From Firmicutes bacterium CAG:534 (GTDB lineage Bacteria > Bacillota > Clostridia > Lachnospirales > Lachnospiraceae): DNA of 42,163 bases. Below the pieces are notes generated by a model. It searched no databases, was not told where the DNA came from, and was given only the letters and a program-made list of their open reading frames with translations. Position 1 is the first letter of the stretch; each line of letters begins with the position of its first letter. Shown one piece after another: positions 41,302 through 42,163 of this stretch. The translations under genes were made by a program, and so were the position numbers. The stretch covers positions 1 through 42,163 of the forward strand of contig FR894514.1 in the NCBI GenBank assembly GCA_000436115.1, given 5' to 3'.

Positions 41302-41329
41302 CGGCGGCTCTGATTTCTCAAAGCCGCCG
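41302..41329 (-). repeat. GCCGCC hairpin 2
   Basis: CGGCGGCT (41302-41309) pairs with AGCCGCCG (41322-41329), followed on the minus strand by TTTCTTTTT. Same stem sequence family as the hairpins at 40583 and 41223. The rest of 41096-41406 shows no gene. Confidence 0.55.
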
Positions 41330-41363
41330 CAAAAGAATAGGCGCGTGAAAATATGTCTGCTCT

Positions 41364-41390
41364 ACGACGGCTTTTTTTCTTTGCCGTCGT
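41364..41390 (-). repeat. GACGGC hairpin after the secreted-protein gene
   Basis: ACGACGGC (41364-41371) pairs with GCCGTCGT (41383-41390) around an A-rich loop (minus strand). It lies 17 bases beyond the stop codon of the gene at 41407 and probably protects or terminates its mRNA, though no T-run follows. Confidence 0.5.
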
Positions 41391-41406
41391 CCGGCAGATT
41401 TGTTTT

Positions 41407-42039
41407 TTATTGATAGGACACAGAATTAGCCTCTGCTTTAGTTATCTGACCTTTAGCTACGGCTTTTTCAACCGCTTCCTCTAATTCTTCTTGTGTGGAA
41501 AAATCACCAATATGCAGCGAAGTCCCGTCGCTCCGTTCAAAGTCCATTCCATAAACGGAAATTATGTCTTTTTCATTGGGCGGGATTTGGGCATAGCCGA
41601 TACCCTCGTCGTTATCTTTGGAATACAATGTGCCAGATTTGATCTCGTCCAAGATTTTCTCGTACTCTGCGATTTGGGCATTTACGCTGTCTTGTGTCCA
41701 TTCATGGAAAACGCCCTGCCCATCATACCAACCATCTCCTGTGCCAATAAGAGCCTCAAGTTCGTTTTTTTGCGTGGCTATCCAATCTTCATATTCAGAA
41801 GCAGTCCACCAGTCGATTTTGGGAATTTCTTTTTCATATTCAGATTGCGGCATCCAGCTATTACCATCAAGGCTGAACTGTAAGCCATTTTCCCCGGTTC
41901 GGCACAAGACTTCTTTCTCCAAGGAAATGGGAGGCTCGGCTTCGGTTTGATGTTGAGCTGCTGCGGCTGTGCCGAAACCGACAAGGCTAAACAGTAACAA
42001 ACTTCCCAGCCCGATACCAAGTAGTTTTTTTGTTCTCAT
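41407..42039 (-). CDS. secreted protein of the type found beside BlaR1/M56 peptidases
   Basis: A 210-residue exported protein. A signal peptide (KKLLGIGLGSLLLFSLVGFG, ending near TAAAA) has no lipobox Cys. The mature part has CRTGENGLQFSLDGNSWMPQ, WWTASEYEDWIATQKNELEA, DGWYDGQGVFHEWTQDSVNA and a helical C-terminus. I recall this pattern from proteins encoded next to M56 (BlaR1-like) peptidases with BlaI-type repressors in Firmicutes; no such gene is inside the window, so it could be upstream beyond the right edge. GTGAGGTA seven bases away selects ATG 42039. The function is unknown. Confidence 0.65.
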   Translation of the reverse strand: MRTKKLLGIGLGSLLLFSLVGFGTAAAAQHQTEAEPPISLEKEVLCRTGENGLQFSLDGNSWMPQSEYEKEIPKIDWWTASEYEDWIATQKNELEALIGTGDGWYDGQGVFHEWTQDSVNAQIAEYEKILDEIKSGTLYSKDNDEGIGYAQIPPNEKDIISVYGMDFERSDGTSLHIGDFSTQEELEEAVEKAVAKGQITKAEANSVSYQ

Positions 42040-42056
42040 AATCAATACCTCACTTT

Positions 42057-42093
42057 CAAAAAATATAGTCGCCCCTTTTAGGGACGACTATAT
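42057..42093 (-). terminator. hairpin with T-run upstream of the secreted-protein gene
   Basis: On the minus strand ATATAGTCGTCCCT pairs with AGGGGCGACTATAT (42063-42093), followed by six T residues (42057-42062). It either ends an upstream gene beyond the window or attenuates the gene at 42039. From 42094 to the end nothing else is recognised. Confidence 0.75.
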
Positions 42094-42163
42094 CATATCA
42101 AAGCGATTTGGATTTAGTTTGCAGGGAATGTGGATTTTTGATGGAGTCAGCCGGATAATATCG

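Noticed and set aside
40583..41390. Possible CRISPR array because of several similar GC-rich palindromes
   Set aside because: The hairpins differ in sequence and spacing, there are no equal repeats with unique spacers, and no cas genes are present.

Overview
The window reads as a chromosomal segment of a low-to-mid GC, Gram-positive anaerobe of the Clostridia, most like gut Lachnospiraceae. Signs are the AGGAGG-type ribosome binding sites, consensus sigma-A promoters, lipobox lipoproteins, a CarD-type regulator, a GSI-alpha glutamine synthetase followed by an ANTAR regulator, an oxaloacetate-decarboxylase-beta-like protein and many MATE pumps. Assignments rest on motifs recognised by eye; no database search was run.

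Layout. 1-3270: the start of a tRNA-Pro on the minus strand, then a polar amino acid ABC operon (binding lipoprotein, permease, ATPase) followed by a cytidylate-kinase-like gene. 3290-4915: a MATE pump and tRNA-Leu(UAG). 4980-8000: a scarred accessory patch behind the tRNA, holding an integrase N-terminal remnant, an AlbA/ATPase-type protein that lost its start codon, a MazG-like protein, a frameshifted peptidase E and an ogt stump. 8000-13900: a methyltransferase, membrane proteins, a Ca2+/Na+ exchanger, a hydrolase remnant, a YoaK/DUF1275 protein, a small alarmone synthetase and a second MATE pump. 13925-15420: an orphan OadB-like membrane protein with a 43-residue partner, preceded by what looks like a yybP-ykoY (Mn2+) riboswitch with a competing terminator. 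15459-19660: CarD, a ROK sugar kinase, and a TetM/EF-G-like GTPase fused to a Rae1/YacP-like NYN nuclease domain. 19636-23690: a GT39-like membrane protein, a lipoprotein, a membrane acyltransferase and a kinase remnant. 23700-25751: a promoter-terminator unit and a surface protein with HxH...GGxCY repeats. 25748-28335: a second amino acid ABC operon. 28354-34663: a DUF6020-like membrane protein, a GT2/TPR glycosyltransferase, hisC, a small-multidrug-export-like protein, a methyltransferase and hslO. 34672-40380: nadE, an FMN-bind-like membrane protein, an aldo/keto reductase, glnA with a structured leader, and the ANTAR regulator. 40469-42163: mobile-element debris (DedA remnant, tRNA-Ala-like fragment, TnpX-like recombinase tail, GC-rich hairpins) and a secreted protein of the kind found beside BlaR1/M56 peptidases.

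Working together: two amino acid importers, glnA/ANTAR, HisC and NadE serve nitrogen and amino acid metabolism. The alarmone synthetase, CarD, Hsp33 and the GTPase-nuclease fusion are stress and translation functions. The most rewarding items for follow-up are the riboswitch/OadB-like locus, the GTPase-Rae1 fusion, the His/Cys repeat protein, the glnA leader with its ANTAR regulator, and the alternative hairpins behind the first binding-protein gene.
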